A program made the translations under genes and the position numbers. Shown here in pieces: positions 30,839 to 39,674 of a DNA stretch of 61,449 bases; position 1 is the stretch's first letter; every line of letters begins with the position of its first letter. Below the pieces are notes generated by a model that was not told where the DNA came from, made no database searches, and worked only from the letters and a program-made list of their open reading frames with translations. Origin of the DNA: Thermus thermamylovorans. Its GTDB lineage: Bacteria; Deinococcota; Deinococci; Deinococcales; Thermaceae. The stretch lies in NCBI RefSeq assembly GCF_004307015.1, contig NZ_SIJL01000007.1:1-61449 (forward strand), written 5' to 3'.

Positions 30839-32293
30839 ATGGGCCTTATCCGGGGACTTGCGGTTCTCCTGGCCCTGGGCGCGGCCCCTTGGGGGCTTGC
30901 CCAGACGGCCGAGGATTTCTTCGCCCGCTGCCAGCGGTTGTACGGCCAGGGGGCGTTGGAGAGCGCCCGGGCCACCTGCGAGCTGGCCCTGGTGAGCGAC
31001 CCCGAGCATCGCCCCAGCCTCCGCCTCCTGGCCCGCATCCACCTGGAGCGGGGGGAGCTCGAGCCAGCGGAAAGGTACCTGGAGCGCCTGGGGGAGGACC
31101 CCGAGGGCGCCCTCCTCCGCGCCCGCCTTCTCCTTCGCAAGGGAAAGCCGCAGGAGGCGCTCCGGCTGCCCCTGCCCCTGGGCCCTGAGGCCAGGCTCCT
31201 CCAAGCCCTAGCCCTAGAGGAGCTGGGCCGCCTGGAGGAGGCCCTCCTTCTGGCGCAAAGCCTCCCCCCCACCCCGGAAGCCCGGCTCCTCCTGGCCCGC
31301 CTCCACCTGGCCCTGGGGGAGCCCTGGAGGGGGCTGGACCTCCTCGGACCCACCCTGGAGGAGCAGGTGGAGCGGGGACGCCTCCTTTTCCTGGTAGGGG
31401 AGCCCCAGGGGGCCGTGGCCCTCCTGGAAGGGGTCCTCCCCCAGACCTCCGGGGAGCTAAGGCGCCAGGCCCTCGCCACCCTGACCCTGGCCTACCTGGG
31501 CCAGGGAGACCTCCTCCGGGCCCGGGCGGCCCTGGCCCAGCTGGGCCAGGTGGAAAACCTCCCCGCCCGCTTTCTGGCCTGGGCCTGGCCCTGGCTTTTG
31601 GCCCTTCTGGTCTTTTTGGTCCTCGTCCTTCTGGGGGAGAGCCGCATCGAGCCCCTGCGCACCGTGGAGGTGGTGGAAGACCCCCTTCCCGGTCCGGGCC
31701 GCCTCTACCTGGTCCTCGTGGGGGCTTTCCTGTTCGCCCTGCTCTTCACCCTCTTCCTGGGAATGGCCCTCTTCGCCAACGCCCTGGCCTTCCTGACCCC
31801 TTACCAGCGGGACCTGGTTCTGCCCGGCCTCTTCCTGGTCTACGGCCTGGCCCTGCTCCTCAGCCTGGCCCTCTGGCAGAGGCGGCGCCTGGGCCTTCTC
31901 CTGGGCCCGTGGGCGGGCTGGGTGGAGGGGTTTTGGCTGGGCCCCCTTCTGGTCCTCCTCCTCCTCGCCTACGGCCTGGTGCGGGAGTTTCTGGGGTTTG
32001 CAGGCCTTCCCCCTCACCTCCTGGTCTTCCTGGGCCTGGCCCTGATGGAGCCCTTCTTCCGCGGCCTGGTGCCCTGGGTTTTCCGGGAGCGCTACCGGGA
32101 CCTGGCCCCCTACCTCTCCGTCCTCCTCTTCGCCCTGGCGGTGCCCGGGTCCACCCCCCTCCTCCTCCTCCTGGGGGCGGGGCTCCTTTGGGCCCGGGAG
32201 CGGACCGGGGGCGTGCTGGGGCTGGCCCTGGGCTGGGTGGTGGCCGGGGTGATCCTGGCCCTCCTGCCCCCCGCATGGCTCCGCCTCTTCTGA
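30839..32293 (+). CDS. TPR protein with a C-terminal membrane domain resembling a degenerate CPBP protease
   Basis: This 484-aa protein has a signal peptide (cleavage after GLAQ, about residue 22), then helical TPR-like repeats to about residue 235. At least six hydrophobic segments follow, with a cytosolic RIEPLRTVEVVEDPLPG stretch. Near residue 405 the segment LALMEPFFRGLVPWVFRERY recalls the EExxxR motif of CPBP/CAAX-type intramembrane proteases. The second acidic residue is Pro, and the expected histidines in the following helices are absent. A -10 TAAACT lies 7 nt before the ATG, suggesting a leaderless mRNA. The function is unknown. Confidence 0.6.
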   Translation: MGLIRGLAVLLALGAAPWGLAQTAEDFFARCQRLYGQGALESARATCELALVSDPEHRPSLRLLARIHLERGELEPAERYLERLGEDPEGALLRARLLLRKGKPQEALRLPLPLGPEARLLQALALEELGRLEEALLLAQSLPPTPEARLLLARLHLALGEPWRGLDLLGPTLEEQVERGRLLFLVGEPQGAVALLEGVLPQTSGELRRQALATLTLAYLGQGDLLRARAALAQLGQVENLPARFLAWAWPWLLALLVFLVLVLLGESRIEPLRTVEVVEDPLPGPGRLYLVLVGAFLFALLFTLFLGMALFANALAFLTPYQRDLVLPGLFLVYGLALLLSLALWQRRRLGLLLGPWAGWVEGFWLGPLLVLLLLAYGLVREFLGFAGLPPHLLVFLGLALMEPFFRGLVPWVFRERYRDLAPYLSVLLFALAVPGSTPLLLLLGAGLLWARERTGGVLGLALGWVVAGVILALLPPAWLRLF

Positions 32294-32295
32294 GG

Positions 32296-33072
32296 ATGCG
32301 CCCGGTTTTCTTCCTCTCCGACTTCGGCCTCGAGGACCCCTACGCAGGGGTGGTGAAGGCGGTCCTCGGGCAAAGGGCCCCGGGGGTGCCGGTGCGGGAC
32401 CTGGCCCACCTCCTGCCCCCCCAGGACCTGCGCCGCGCTGCCTTTGCCCTCTTCCAGGCCCTTCCCTACCTCCCAGAGGGGGCCGTGGTCCTGGGGGTGG
32501 TGGACCCCGGGGTGGGGACGGCCAGGCGGGCCATCGCCGCCTTGGGCAGGCGCTTCTACGTGGGCCCCGACAACGGCCTCTTCACCCTGGCCTGGCTCCT
32601 GGACCCACCCAGGCGGGCCTTCCTCCTGGAGAGGGTGGCTCCCCCCGACCCCCAGGGCGTCCTTCCCCCACCCGGCTGGACCCCGGGGCACCACACCTTT
32701 CACGGCCGCGACCTCTTCGCCCCCGCGGCCGCCCGCCTGGCCCTGGGTCTTCCCCCGGAAGGGCTGGGCCCCGAGGTGCCCGTGGAGGGCCTCGCCCGCC
32801 TTCCCCTCCGCCTCGGCCCGGGGCCGGAGGGGGAGATCCTCACCTTCGACCGCTTCGGCAACGCCGTCACCACCCTGCTCCGGGCCCCCCTGGGGGGGTG
32901 GGTGGGGGTGGGGGAGAGGCGCATCCCCATCCGGCGCACCTTTGGGGAGGTGGGGGAGGGGGAGGCGGTGGCCTACCTGGGGAGCGCGGGGCTTCTGGAG
33001 GTGGGGGTGAACCGGGGAAACGCCAGGGAAGCCCTGGGCCTGGAGGAGGGGATGCCCGTCCGCCTCCTCTAA
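32296..33072 (+). CDS. SAM hydrolase / SAM hydroxide adenosyltransferase (DUF62)
   Basis: This 258-aa protein has the family opening FFLSDFGLEDPYAGVVKAVL, the HD-like GVVDPGVGTARR and YVGPDNGLFTLA motifs, and FHGRDLFAPAAARLA. The C-terminal half has FDRFGNAVTTL. These enzymes hydrolyse SAM to adenosine and methionine; the fluorinase belongs to the same fold. The ATG at 32296 overlaps the previous gene's neighbourhood by 3 codons of spacing only. The 3' end overlaps surE by 4 nt, tail to tail. Confidence 0.87.
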   Translation: MRPVFFLSDFGLEDPYAGVVKAVLGQRAPGVPVRDLAHLLPPQDLRRAAFALFQALPYLPEGAVVLGVVDPGVGTARRAIAALGRRFYVGPDNGLFTLAWLLDPPRRAFLLERVAPPDPQGVLPPPGWTPGHHTFHGRDLFAPAAARLALGLPPEGLGPEVPVEGLARLPLRLGPGPEGEILTFDRFGNAVTTLLRAPLGGWVGVGERRIPIRRTFGEVGEGEAVAYLGSAGLLEVGVNRGNAREALGLEEGMPVRLL

Positions 33073-33818
33073 AGCTCCGCCAGCCAGCGCCGCACCTCTT
33101 CCAGGAGGCCGGTCGCGGTGAAGTCCAGGCTTACCGGGGTGACGGAGATGTACCCCCGGCGCACCGCCCAGAGGTCGGTGCCCTCCTCCTCCTCCCCCGC
33201 GGGGGCCCCGGCGATCCAGTAGTAGGGCCTCCCCTCGGGGTCCAGGCGCTCCACCACCTGGTCCTCGATGCGGTGGGTGGAAAGCCGGGTGGCCAGGACC
33301 CCCTTGGGGGTGCCGGGGGGGAAGTTCACGTTGAGGAGCACCCCCTTGGGCAGGCCCCTTGCCGCCACCCGGCGGGCGATGCGCACCGCCCACGCCGCCG
33401 CCTGGGCGAAGTTCAGCTCCTCCCCCGAGGTGTCCAGGCTGAAGGCGAGGGAGGGGATGCCCAAAGAGGTGCCCTCCAGGGCGGCGGCCACCGTCCCGGA
33501 GTGGGTGAGGTCCAGGCCCAGGTTTACTCCGATGTTGATCCCCGAGACCAGGAGGTCGGGCCGCCCCAGGAGGTGCACCCCCAGGACCACACAGTCCGCG
33601 GGGGTGCCGTCCACCCGGTAGGCGGGGATCTCCCCGAAGCCAGCGCTGGCGGTGTGCTTGAAGCGCAGGGGGCGGCGGACGGTGATCCCGTGGCCCACCG
33701 CCGACTGCTCCACGTCGGGGGCCACCACGTAGACCTCGCCCAAGGCCCGCATGGCCAGGCCCAGGGCCTTGATGCCGGGGGAGAAGATGCCGTCGTCGTT
33801 GGAAACCAGGATGCGCAT
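33069..33818 (-). CDS. surE: 5'/3'-nucleotidase SurE
   Basis: This 249-aa enzyme dephosphorylates nucleoside monophosphates in stationary phase. Metal-binding residues are at the start (LVSNDDGIFSPG, residues 4-15). Further signatures are VAPDVEQSAVGHGITVRRPL, the VSGINIGVNLGLDLTHSGTVAAALEG segment with Asn and Ser, and VDGTPADCVVLG. The length is normal. It is convergent with the SAM hydrolase gene and downstream of the protease gene on the same strand. Confidence 0.95.
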   Translation of the reverse strand: MRILVSNDDGIFSPGIKALGLAMRALGEVYVVAPDVEQSAVGHGITVRRPLRFKHTASAGFGEIPAYRVDGTPADCVVLGVHLLGRPDLLVSGINIGVNLGLDLTHSGTVAAALEGTSLGIPSLAFSLDTSGEELNFAQAAAWAVRIARRVAARGLPKGVLLNVNFPPGTPKGVLATRLSTHRIEDQVVERLDPEGRPYYWIAGAPAGEEEEGTDLWAVRRGYISVTPVSLDFTATGLLEEVRRWLAEL

Positions 33819-33870
33819 GCCCTAAGCCTAAGGTAGCCCGGTATCCCGGGGGGTGGCAGCCCCTAAAGCC

Positions 33871-35079
33871 CTAGAAGCCCCGCACGTTCAGGAAGGGCTC
33901 GGGGTGGGGCTTGCCGGAGGTGTTCGTCCAGGAAGCGGTGCTCTCGGCGTTTTGCAGAAGGGTTTGCCGCACCTGGGCGGGGGTGGAGTGGGGGTGGAGG
34001 GAGAGCACCAGGGCGGCGGCCCCCGCCACGTGGGGGCTGGCCATGGAGGTGCCGCTTAGCGTGTTGTAGGCGCTGGTGGAGGTGTGCCAGGTGGAGAGGA
34101 TGGAGACCCCAGGGGCGGCCAGGTCCACGTCAGGGCCGTAGTTGGACCAGGAAGGCCAGTCGTCCTGGCTGTTGGTGGCGCTCACGGTGAGGACCTCGTC
34201 GTAGGCGGCGGGAACGTAGTTGGCGGCGTCGGCCCCGTCGTTGCCTGCGGCCACCACCACAGTGATGTTGTGGTCGCAGACCGCCTTCTGGATAGCGTTG
34301 TGGAAGGCATCGGTGGAGCGGTTGGCGGGGCAGTACTGGCCGTCCTGGTCGTCCCGACCCCGGCCCCCCAGGCTCATGTTGATCACCTTGGGCTTCCCCC
34401 CGTTGTCGTGGGCGATGACCCAGTTGAGGCCCTGAACGATGCCGCTGATGGAGCCGGAGCCGCTGTTGGAGAGGACCTTTACCGCCCAGAGCTCGGCGGC
34501 GGGGGCCACGCCGAGCACGCCCACGTTGTTGTTTACCGCGGCCGCCGTCCCGGCCACGTGGGTGCCGTGGCCGTTGTCGTCGTCGTAGGGGGCCCGGCAG
34601 CGCCCGCGGCATTTCACCACCGCGTGGCCTCCCGCGAGGTTGGTGAGGTCCTCGTGCCCCACCTTAATACCCGTGTCCAGGATGTAGATGGACACCCCTG
34701 CCCCCTTGGCGGTGGTGGTGGGGGCCCCCACCCGCTCGACCCCCCAGGGGACGGTCTGGGCGAAGGCCCAGACCTCCCGATCGGGGGTGAGGCCGTACAC
34801 CCTCGGGTCCTGGGCCAGGCGTTCCGCCTTGGCGGGGGAAAGGCCTCGGAGGATGACCATCCCCAGGGCCTCGAGGCGGTCCTCGGCGGGGATGGCAAGG
34901 CCGTGAGCCCGCTCCAGGGCAGCGAGCCCTTCTGCGAAGCGGGAGGGGCTCACCTCCTTGGCCTCCAGGACGGCGATGTAGGTCTGGCCTGCTTCCCGCA
35001 GGGCCTGGGGGCTCAGGCCGGTCTGCTGCTGGCAGGCGGCCAGGGCGAGAAGGCCGAGAGCGAGGACCAGTTTCTTCAT
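33871..35079 (-). CDS. Subtilisin-like serine protease (S8, aqualysin-type) with lipoprotein signal
   Basis: This 402-aa secreted protease starts with a lipobox signal (LLALAACQQQ), which may anchor it to the outer face. An I9-type propeptide follows (about residues 30-105, with TYIAVLEAK and RVYGLTPDREV). The catalytic domain has Asp in IYILDTGI, His in DDDNGHGTHVAGT and Ser in LSGTSMASPHVAGAAAL, with the oxyanion Asn in VAAGNDGAD. Paired cysteines (KCRGRC; YCPAN/VCDHN) fit disulfides. The ATG at 35079 has AGGAGGAGG upstream. Confidence 0.93.
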   Translation of the reverse strand: MKKLVLALGLLALAACQQQTGLSPQALREAGQTYIAVLEAKEVSPSRFAEGLAALERAHGLAIPAEDRLEALGMVILRGLSPAKAERLAQDPRVYGLTPDREVWAFAQTVPWGVERVGAPTTTAKGAGVSIYILDTGIKVGHEDLTNLAGGHAVVKCRGRCRAPYDDDNGHGTHVAGTAAAVNNNVGVLGVAPAAELWAVKVLSNSGSGSISGIVQGLNWVIAHDNGGKPKVINMSLGGRGRDDQDGQYCPANRSTDAFHNAIQKAVCDHNITVVVAAGNDGADAANYVPAAYDEVLTVSATNSQDDWPSWSNYGPDVDLAAPGVSILSTWHTSTSAYNTLSGTSMASPHVAGAAALVLSLHPHSTPAQVRQTLLQNAESTASWTNTSGKPHPEPFLNVRGF

Positions 35080-35189
35080 ACCTCCTCCTTGTGGTACGCC
35101 CGCCACTCTACGCCTGGGGCGGCTCCGGCGTCAAGGCAGGGTTCTCGGGGTCCCCCGGGAGTAGGCCGGGGGCGGGGGCTGTCCCCGCC

Positions 35190-35639
35190 GTGGACTGCCC
35201 CTGGACCCGGCGCCTGCTGGACCGGCTGGAGGCCCGGCCGGGCCCTCTTGGCCTTCTTTCCCTCCCCCCTTCCGCCCTCCGCCTCGCCCCCCAGGACCTG
35301 GCCCTGACCCTCGAGGCGGCTCGAGCCCTGGCCCGGGCTTGGGGTAGGGAAGGGGAGGCGGCCCGGTTCCTCGGGGAAAGCGGGGGAGCCTACGAGGCCT
35401 TCCTCCTGGCCCTGCGGCAGGCCTTGGGGCTGCCCCGGCCCCTCCGGCCCACCCCGAAGGGGGCTTTCCCCCTGGCCCCTTGGGCTTCAGGGCAGCTTCT
35501 GGAGCGCCTTTTGGAGAAGGGGCTCTGTCGGGCGGCCCTCCTCCTGGTCCAGGGGGAGGGCGCCGGGGCCCTGGCGCGGGCCCCTCCCTCCTCGGGGCGG
35601 GGGCCCGCCGCGGCCTGTAGCCTGGCCTGTAGCCTATAG
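35190..35639 (+). CDS. Hypothetical protein upstream of pyrF
   Basis: This protein of about 149 aa, starting at GTG 35190, is Ala/Leu/Arg-rich and mostly helical ([33 protein letters not shown]). The third codon positions are nearly all G/C, which supports coding. The C-terminus ends ACSLACSL because a 12-bp tandem repeat (35612-35635) duplicates four codons. I recognise no family. Its stop lies inside the -10 element proposed for pyrF. Confidence 0.5.
   Translation: MDCPWTRRLLDRLEARPGPLGLLSLPPSALRLAPQDLALTLEAARALARAWGREGEAARFLGESGGAYEAFLLALRQALGLPRPLRPTPKGAFPLAPWASGQLLERLLEKGLCRAALLLVQGEGAGALARAPPSSGRGPAAACSLACSL
35612..35635 (+). repeat. Perfect 12-bp tandem repeat before pyrF
   Basis: GGCCTGTAGCCT occurs twice without a gap. 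It is followed by TATAGT (35635-35640), a -10 hexamer 7 nt before the pyrF GTG at 35648. Confidence 0.7.
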
Positions 35640-35647
35640 TGGTAGGC

Positions 35648-36421
35648 GTGGACTTCCTGGAGGCCCTTGCCCGCCCCCCCTTGGTCCTGGGGGTGGACCC
35701 GAGGCCGGGCCTGCACGGCAAGGAGCCCATCCCGCACCTCAGGCGCTACAGCCTGGAGGTCCTCGAGGCCCTCGCCCCCCGCCTGGCCGCGGTGAAGTTC
35801 CAGCTGGCCTTCTTCGAGGCCCTGGGCCCCGAGGGGATGGCCCTCCTCCTGGAGCTGGCCAGCGGGGCCCGGGTGATGGGCTTGCCCGTCCTCTTCGACG
35901 GCAAGCGGGGGGACATCGGCTCCACCGCCGAGGCCTACGCCGAGGCCTACCTCCTCCGCTTTCCGGGAAGCGCCCTCACCCTGAACCCCTACCTGGGCCT
36001 GGACGCCCTGGAGCCCTTCTTCCGGGCGGCACAAAGGAGCGGGGGGGCGGTCTTCGTCCTGGCCAAGACCTCCAACCCCGGCGCGGGGTTTTTGCAGGAT
36101 CTGGAGGTGGGGAGGAGGCCCCTTTACCTCCACCTGGCGGAGGTCTTGGCGGAGGAAGGGAGGCGGTACCTGGAGGGCCCCTGGAGCCGGGTGGGACTGG
36201 TGGTGGGGGCCACCTACCCGGAGGCGGTCCAGAGGGTGCGGGAGGCGGCCCCCCATGCCCCCCTTCTCCTCCCCGGGGTAGGGGCGCAAGGAGGGAAGCC
36301 CCTCAAGGGTCCGGGCCTCCTGAACGCCTCGGCCCGCGCCCTCTTCTACCCCAGGGGCCGGCCGGACCTGGAGGGGGCCCTGGAGGCGGCGGAAGCCCTC
36401 CTTGCGGCTTTGGTAGAGTAG
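35648..36421 (+). CDS. pyrF: Orotidine 5'-phosphate decarboxylase
   Basis: This enzyme of about 257 aa makes UMP from OMP. Visible are [11 protein letters not shown], the [15 protein letters not shown] stretch, the catalytic [18 protein letters not shown] (Asp-Lys-x-x-Asp) and the late phosphate-binding [10 protein letters not shown]. It fits the longer type 2 PyrF. I chose the GTG at 35648 because a TATAGT lies 7 nt upstream; the GTG at 35639 overlaps the previous stop. pyrE follows 5 nt later. Confidence 0.93.
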   Translation: MDFLEALARPPLVLGVDPRPGLHGKEPIPHLRRYSLEVLEALAPRLAAVKFQLAFFEALGPEGMALLLELASGARVMGLPVLFDGKRGDIGSTAEAYAEAYLLRFPGSALTLNPYLGLDALEPFFRAAQRSGGAVFVLAKTSNPGAGFLQDLEVGRRPLYLHLAEVLAEEGRRYLEGPWSRVGLVVGATYPEAVQRVREAAPHAPLLLPGVGAQGGKPLKGPGLLNASARALFYPRGRPDLEGALEAAEALLAALVE

Positions 36422-36426
36422 GAGGG

Positions 36427-36978
36427 ATGGACGTTCTGGAGCTTTACCGCAGGACGGGGGCCCTTTTGCAGGGGCATTTCCTCCTGCGCTCCGGGCTCCA
36501 CACCCCCTTCTTTCTGCAGTCCGCGGCTCTCCTCCAGCACCCCCTCTACGCGGAGGCGGTGGGGGAGGCCCTGGGCCGGCTTTTTGAGGACGAGCGGGTA
36601 GACTTCGTCATCGGCCCGGCCCTGGGGGGGGTGGTGCTCTCCTTCGTGGTGGCCAAGGCCCTGGGGGCTCGGGCCCTTTTCGCCGAGAAGGATGGGCAAG
36701 GGGGCATGACCCTCCGCCGGGGCCTCACCGTGAACCCCGGGGACCGCTTTTTAGCGGTGGAGGACGTGGTGACCACCGGGGAAAGCGTCAGGAAGGCTAT
36801 CCAGGCGGCGGAGGCGCGAGGCGGGGTGCTGGTGGGGGTAGGAGCCATCGTGGACCGTAGCGGGGGGAAGGCGGCCTTCGGCGTGCCCTTCCGGGTCCTT
36901 TTGGAGCTGGAGGTGCCCCAGTACCCCGAGGAGGCATGCCCCCTGTGCCGGGAGGAGTTGCCCCTGGAGGAGGTCTGA
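36427..36978 (+). CDS. pyrE: Orotate phosphoribosyltransferase
   Basis: This 183-aa enzyme joins orotate and PRPP to give OMP, the substrate of pyrF. The type I PRPP motif VEDVVTTGESV (about residues 113-123) and the flexible-loop FAEKDGQGGMTLRRG are present. Two cysteine pairs close to the end (ACPLC) may bind a metal. The gene is 5 nt after pyrF and its stop directly abuts the next ATG. Confidence 0.95.
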   Translation: MDVLELYRRTGALLQGHFLLRSGLHTPFFLQSAALLQHPLYAEAVGEALGRLFEDERVDFVIGPALGGVVLSFVVAKALGARALFAEKDGQGGMTLRRGLTVNPGDRFLAVEDVVTTGESVRKAIQAAEARGGVLVGVGAIVDRSGGKAAFGVPFRVLLELEVPQYPEEACPLCREELPLEEV

Positions 36979-37992
36979 ATGAGGCGCCTGCTGGCCCTTT
37001 GTGGCCTGGTTCTAACCCCCCTCGCCTGGGCCCAGGCCGCTTCGGAGGAAGCGGCTCGGGAGGCGGTGGGGCGTTGGCTTAGGGGGGAGCTCTCCCCGAG
37101 GCTGGAGGAGGTCCTCCGGGCCCCCCCGGAGGAGGCCCCGGGGCTTCTGGAGCGCTACGCCCGCTTTCCCCCGCCTCCCCCGGGCCTCACCGTGAACCAG
37201 GAAAGCCCAAAGGTGGAGGGGGACCGGGTTCGCTTCCCCGCGGCCAGAGGGGAGGAGGTGGGGGAGGTGGTGGTGGTCCTGGAAGGGGGGGAGGCGCAGA
37301 GGGTCTACTTCCGTCCCCAGGGGATGGCCCTGCCCCCTTACCTCCTCACCCCCCTGGCGGGGTGGGGGTTTTTGCTCCTGAGCCTCTTCTGGCTTTTCCT
37401 CCTCTTCCAGCCCTCCCCCTTTAGGGCCTGGCTTCTGGAGAGCTTGGCCCTGATTGGGGCCCACCGGGGGCTTTACCTCTTCACCAACCTCCTCCTCTAC
37501 GGCCTCTTCGCCCTGGGAGCCCTCCTGGCCTACGGGATGCCCGAGCTCGCCCGCGCCCTCCAGGTCCTCTTCGGGGGGGCCCTGGAGGCCATCGGGCTGG
37601 GGGAGGCGGTGGGGCGGGGGGTCCTGGTCCTCGCTGGGGTCATCTTCCACTGGAACTTCAGCCAGGGCCTCTTCCTCACCGGCTTCCTCCCCGCCCTCCT
37701 CCTGGGGGTCCCGGTCCTCCTCCTGAACGCCGTGCGCTACTTTGTCTTCGGCTTCGCCCTCTCCCCGGCCCTTTTGGGCCCGGCCTTCCTCCTCCACCTG
37801 CCCACCCTCCTCCTGGAGCTCCAGGCCTACATCCTGGTGACCTTCGGCGGCCTGGTCCTCCTGGCCAAGACCGCGGGGGGGGAGGGGTACCGGAAGGGGC
37901 TCAGGGGGCTCCTCCTGGCCTTCTACCTGGGGGCGCTTTTCCTCCTCCTCGCCGCCTGGTACGAGGCCTTCGAGCTGAGGTACCTGCTGTGA
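36979..37992 (+). CDS. Membrane protein of unknown function, possibly SpoIIM-like
   Basis: This 337-aa protein has a signal peptide (MRRLLALCGLVLTPLAWAQA), a charged extracytoplasmic domain (about residues 24-115) and at least six hydrophobic helices. The late segments NAVRYFVFGFALSP and HLPTLLLELQAYILVTFGG loosely resemble the end of SpoIIM-family membrane proteins. The start abuts the pyrE stop, and the end overlaps gpsA by 4 nt, so it is likely cotranscribed with pyrFE and gpsA. Confidence 0.5.
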   Translation: MRRLLALCGLVLTPLAWAQAASEEAAREAVGRWLRGELSPRLEEVLRAPPEEAPGLLERYARFPPPPPGLTVNQESPKVEGDRVRFPAARGEEVGEVVVVLEGGEAQRVYFRPQGMALPPYLLTPLAGWGFLLLSLFWLFLLFQPSPFRAWLLESLALIGAHRGLYLFTNLLLYGLFALGALLAYGMPELARALQVLFGGALEAIGLGEAVGRGVLVLAGVIFHWNFSQGLFLTGFLPALLLGVPVLLLNAVRYFVFGFALSPALLGPAFLLHLPTLLLELQAYILVTFGGLVLLAKTAGGEGYRKGLRGLLLAFYLGALFLLLAAWYEAFELRYLL

Positions 37993-38957
37993 AGGTGGCC
38001 GTCCTGGGGGCGGGGGCTTGGGGGACGGCGCTGGGGGTGCTTTTGGCCAGCAAGGGCATCCCCACGGCCCTCCTGGCCCGGCGGGCGGAGCACGCCGAGC
38101 GCTTACAGGCCATGCGGGAGAACCGGGACTACCTGCCCGGGGTGGCCCTGCCCGCCTACCTCCACCCCACCGCGGACCCCGAGGAGGCCCTCCTGGGGGC
38201 GGAGTTCGCGGTGGTGGCCCTGCCCTCCAAGGCCCTGGAGGAGGCCCTAAAGGCCCTGCCCCCGGCCCCCTGGTACCTCTCGGCCACCAAGGGGCTCCTC
38301 CACCGGGAAGGGGAGCTTTGGACGGCCAGCCAGGTGGTCGCCGCCCTTACGGGCCGCCCGGTGGCTGCCCTCTCTGGCCCCAACCACGCAGAGGAGGTGG
38401 CCCGCTTCCTGCCCACGGCCAGCGTGGCCGCGGGGCCAGAGGAGCTCGCCCGACGGGTCCAGGAGCTCTTCTCGGGCCCCACCTTCCGGGTCTACACCAG
38501 CCCCGACCTCCGGGGGGTGGAGCTGGGCGGAGCCCTTAAGAACGTCCTGGCCCTGGCGGCGGGGATGGTGGACGGGCTCCGCCTGGGGGATAACGCCAAG
38601 GCGGCCCTCCTCACCCGGGGTCTAAAGGAGATGGTGCGCTTTGGGACGGCCATGGGAGGGGAGGAGGCTACCTTCTACGGGCTTTCCGGCCTAGGGGACC
38701 TTTTGGCTACCGCTTTTAGCCTCCACTCCCGCAACCGGGGGGCGGGGGAGAGGCTGGTGCGGGGGGAGGCCTTGGCGCGCCTCGAGGACCGGGGGGTGGT
38801 GGAGGGGCTCTATGCGGTGAGGGCCCTCATGGCCTGGCGGGAGCGGGCGGGGCTTGAGCTTCCCATCGCCGAAGCGGTGTACCGGGTGGTCTACGAGGGG
38901 CTGGATCCCTTGAAAGCCCTTTCCGCCCTCATGGCCCGGGAGCCCAAGGCGGAGTGA
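37989..38957 (+). CDS. gpsA: NAD(P)-dependent glycerol-3-phosphate dehydrogenase
   Basis: This 322-aa enzyme reduces dihydroxyacetone phosphate to sn-glycerol 3-phosphate for membrane lipids. The Rossmann motif VAVLGAGAWGTALGVLLA is at residues 2-19. The substrate-binding domain contains ALKNVLALAAGMVDGLRLGDNAKAALLTRGL and GLGDLLAT. The GTG start overlaps the upstream stop as GTGA. A pair of stable hairpins follows the stop. Confidence 0.95.
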   Translation: MKVAVLGAGAWGTALGVLLASKGIPTALLARRAEHAERLQAMRENRDYLPGVALPAYLHPTADPEEALLGAEFAVVALPSKALEEALKALPPAPWYLSATKGLLHREGELWTASQVVAALTGRPVAALSGPNHAEEVARFLPTASVAAGPEELARRVQELFSGPTFRVYTSPDLRGVELGGALKNVLALAAGMVDGLRLGDNAKAALLTRGLKEMVRFGTAMGGEEATFYGLSGLGDLLATAFSLHSRNRGAGERLVRGEALARLEDRGVVEGLYAVRALMAWRERAGLELPIAEAVYRVVYEGLDPLKALSALMAREPKAE

Positions 38958-38980
38958 TGCCGCCGGGCTCTTTGGGCCCT

Positions 38981-39095
38981 CCGTTGCCGCGCAAGCGGCA
39001 GCGGGGCGCCTAAGTGCCTGTGCACCAAGGTTGCCCCATAGGCAAAGGCTGAGGTGGCTTTTCTGGGGCCCCCGTCGTGGCGCAAGCCACGACGG
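38981..39095 (+). repeat. Two related hairpins with GCAA tetraloops
   Basis: Hairpin 1 is CCGTTGCCGC-GCAA-GCGGCAGCGG (38981-39004) and hairpin 2 is CCGTCGTGGC-GCAA-GCCACGACGG (39072-39095). Both stems are 10 bp. The bases differ at four positions, but pairing is kept, with one G-U in hairpin 1. Both are preceded by GGGCCC and followed by GG(C/T)GC(C/T)TAAG-like sequence. They are likely copies of a small structured repeat; the first may also terminate the gpsA transcript. Confidence 0.65.
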
Positions 39096-39143
39096 GGTGC
39101 TTAGAGCTTGCCCGCGGGCCGAGCCCTCGGGCATCATGGAGGC

Positions 39144-39674
39144 GTGCTGGCCCGGAAGCTGCCCCTTAGCCTCGAGGCCTACCTGGAGGAGGAGGCCCAA
39201 TCCCCCGTGCGGCGGGAGTACCTGCGGGGCCGCCTCTACGCCATGGCCGGATCCAGCGCCCTGCACAACCGGGTGGCCCTCAACATCGCCGCCCGCCTCC
39301 TGGAAGCGGCCAGGGCTAAGGGTTGCCGGGTCTACATGAGCGACATGAAGCTCAGGATCCGGGACGAGGCGGTCTACTACCCGGATGTGATGGTGGTCTG
39401 TGCCCCAGGGCCGCCCCACCCCTATTACGAGGAAAGCCCTTGCCTGGTGGTGGAGGTCCTTTCCCCCGCCACCGCGGCCCAGGACCGCCGGGAGAAGCGG
39501 GCCCTCTACGAAACGTTAGACAGCCTGGAGGTCTATCTCCTAGTGGACCCCGAGGCCCGCCGTTTCACCGCCTACCGCAGGGCCCCCGAGGGCTTCCTGG
39601 AGGAGGAGGGGAAAGAGGTCTACCTCCCCTGCCTGGACCTGACCCTGGGGGCGGAGGAGGCCTTCCGCCTCTAG
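39144..39674 (+). CDS. Uma2-family (DUF820) putative nuclease
   Basis: This protein of about 176 aa matches Uma2/DUF820: PLSLEAYLEEEAQSPVRREYLRGRLYAMAGSSALHNRVALNIA, then YYPDVMVVC, CLVVEVLSPATAAQDRREKRALYE and VYLLVDPEARR. The acidic and lysine residues follow a restriction-endonuclease-like fold (PDVMV, VVEVLSP, DRREK). The function is unknown. The start is uncertain: I chose the GTG at 39144, but a TTG at 39108 is in frame. The 3' end overlaps the convergent hydrolase gene by 4 nt. Confidence 0.72.
   Translation: MLARKLPLSLEAYLEEEAQSPVRREYLRGRLYAMAGSSALHNRVALNIAARLLEAARAKGCRVYMSDMKLRIRDEAVYYPDVMVVCAPGPPHPYYEESPCLVVEVLSPATAAQDRREKRALYETLDSLEVYLLVDPEARRFTAYRRAPEGFLEEEGKEVYLPCLDLTLGAEEAFRL

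Noticed and set aside
38981-39095. Possible CRISPR repeats or tRNA fragments in the gpsA-Uma2 gap
   Set aside because: There are only two copies, with different stem bases and no regular spacers, and no tRNA cloverleaf could be built.
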